From Pseudomonadales bacterium (GTDB lineage Bacteria; Pseudomonadota; Gammaproteobacteria; Pseudomonadales; Azotimanducaceae): a stretch of 37,819 nt of DNA. A program made the position numbers and the translations under genes. How positions within the stretch are numbered: the stretch's first letter is position 1; each line of letters opens with the position of its first letter. This document shows, piece after piece, positions 37,040 to 37,819 of this stretch. Under the pieces are notes generated by a model. The model saw only the letters and a list, made by a program, of their open reading frames with translations, did no database searches and was not told the origin of the DNA. The DNA lies in assembly GCA_022827245.1 (NCBI GenBank), contig JAJDTI010000104.1, positions 1-37,819 on the forward strand, in the 5' to 3' direction.

Positions 37040-37819
37040 TCAGTCCCACCAGGACTTGCCGGGCGTCTTCAACACCTTCGCCATGTCGTACCCTTCCTCC
37101 TTGAAGCTGTACTGGTAGATGTCCTTGCCCATCAGGTCCGCGAAGCGCGGCGGGTTGCGCTCCAGGATCTCCGGGGTGACCTCTTCGCGATAGCGCTCCT
37201 GCGGCACGACGAAGGGCCGCGTGTAGATGGTGACGAGCGTCAGCCTGAGCCCGGGGTCGGTCCGCGGAAACGATCCGTGCCAGATGCTGCCGCTCCAGAC
37301 CACCATGGAACCGGCCGGCGCCTCGATGGCGACCGGCGCGGTCACCTCGTCCGCGCCCGGGCCGTGCCCGAGCGAGTGGGTCCCCGGCACGAGGCACAGC
37401 GCCCCGCCCGACTTCGAGTAGTCGGTCAGCACCCACGTGCAGTTCAGCAGCATCGGGTACGCCGGGTACGGTGCGGGAATCCCCAGGGCGCCGTTGTCGG
37501 TGTGCAGTCCGAGCGGGCTCGGGCCGGGACCTTTCACCAGGCCGATGCACGTGGAGAACATGCAGCTCCGGCCCACCGTGTAGTCCGCGAGGGCGAGCGG
37601 GACGGGGTTCAGGATCGCCTCCTGGAACACCGGGTCCTCGAACAGCAGGAACGTGAACGGCGCCCAGGCGCCGGCCCCCTGCCCTTCCAGGGCGCCGGTG
37701 CGCTCGAGATCCAGCTTCTTGCCGGTCCGGCGCTCGACCGTCGCACAGAAGGCGCCGCGCAGCCGCTCGAGGAACGCCGGCGTCGTCAGTGTCTCGGGCG
37801 GAATGACCGTGTAGCCGAC
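37040..37819 (-). CDS. Phytanoyl-CoA dioxygenase-family oxygenase, third in the window, 5' end cut off
   Basis: The frame is open to the last base of the window on the minus strand, giving 259 residues without the N-terminus. The Fe(II) ligands are in LGLHTDNGALG (HxD) and SIWHGSFPR (distal His), with Arg in PGLRLTLV for 2-oxoglutarate. The overall plan (FLLFEDPVFQEAI, CTWVLTDYSKSGGALCLVPG, ILERNPPRFADLMG near the end) parallels the tandem pair at 29879-31629, especially the shared ending around ERNPPxFADL, but the sequence is clearly more distant. It is probably transcribed with the LLM oxidoreductase gene that follows. Confidence 0.92.
   Translation of the reverse strand, partial: VGYTVIPPETLTTPAFLERLRGAFCATVERRTGKKLDLERTGALEGQGAGAWAPFTFLLFEDPVFQEAILNPVPLALADYTVGRSCMFSTCIGLVKGPGPSPLGLHTDNGALGIPAPYPAYPMLLNCTWVLTDYSKSGGALCLVPGTHSLGHGPGADEVTAPVAIEAPAGSMVVWSGSIWHGSFPRTDPGLRLTLVTIYTRPFVVPQERYREEVTPEILERNPPRFADLMGKDIYQYSFKEEGYDMAKVLKTPGKSWWD

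Noticed and set aside
1..37819. CRISPR arrays, insertion sequences, prophage or rRNA genes
   Set aside because: No regularly spaced repeats, transposase or integrase motifs, phage structural genes or rRNA sequences were found on either strand.

Overview
The window is G+C-rich, gene-dense DNA from a Gram-negative bacterium. A TonB-dependent outer-membrane receptor, a c-type cytochrome, a PQQ dehydrogenase with a signal peptide, MacAB-type efflux parts and lipoproteins show an envelope with a periplasm. The mix of WS/DGAT acyltransferase, LLM-class flavin oxidoreductases, phytanoyl-CoA-type dioxygenases, DUF3604 lipoprotein and many toxin-antitoxin (TA) modules suggests a free-living or host-associated marine Pseudomonadota, probably gammaproteobacterial. 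That placement is inference. No rRNA, complete insertion sequence, prophage or CRISPR array is visible.

Layout. 1-2426: 3' part of a TonB receptor and its terminator. 2586-4041: two TA modules (Phd/YefM-YoeB on the minus strand, Phd-VapC on the plus strand), each with a palindromic operator candidate. 4050-6135: WS/DGAT acyltransferase and GNAT acetyltransferase. 6262-7406: HigBA module and a DUF4143 remnant. 7482-9208: a trans-sulfuration PLP enzyme divergent from a cytochrome c. 9274-10027: a NYN-domain gene without its 5' end and about 300 bp of gene-poor DNA. 10028-14554: a tight four-gene minus-strand operon (LLM oxidoreductase, HAD phosphatase, PQQ dehydrogenase, serine hydrolase) in which all junctions overlap. 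14627-16541: YejA-like peptide-binding protein and terminator. 16575-16920: a decayed Phd antitoxin with a palindrome. 16939-18582: acetolactate-synthase-like TPP enzyme.

18698-23003 is an operon for a MacA-like adaptor with an unusual helical insertion, MacB-type ATPase and permease as separate proteins, and an alpha/beta hydrolase. 23072-24811 is an OFA-type MFS transporter. 24988-29790 holds a lipoprotein, a 47-codon small gene coupled to an acyl-CoA-dehydrogenase-like flavoprotein, a DUF3604 lipoprotein and a periplasmic protein. 29879-31629 is a tandem pair of near-identical dioxygenases. 31675-33572 holds an orphan AAA ATPase and a membrane-anchored split-barrel protein. 33573-34513 has no protein gene but holds a candidate small RNA with its own promoter and terminator and, after it, a cluster of tRNA-like arms. 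34514-35680 is a slipin-like SPFH protein with three N-terminal repeats. 35880-37819 holds a second LLM oxidoreductase and a third dioxygenase cut by the window edge.

Taken together, the region looks like an accessory catabolic and detoxification neighbourhood: uptake (TonB receptor, binding protein, MFS), oxidation of organic substrates (PQQ enzyme with nearby cytochrome c, LLM flavoenzymes, Fe/2-oxoglutarate oxygenases, acyl-CoA-dehydrogenase fold), and efflux, interspersed with TA modules and gene remnants that mark past turnover. The least explained parts are the RNA-rich gap at 33573-34513, the modified MacA adaptor and the triple-repeat SPFH protein.
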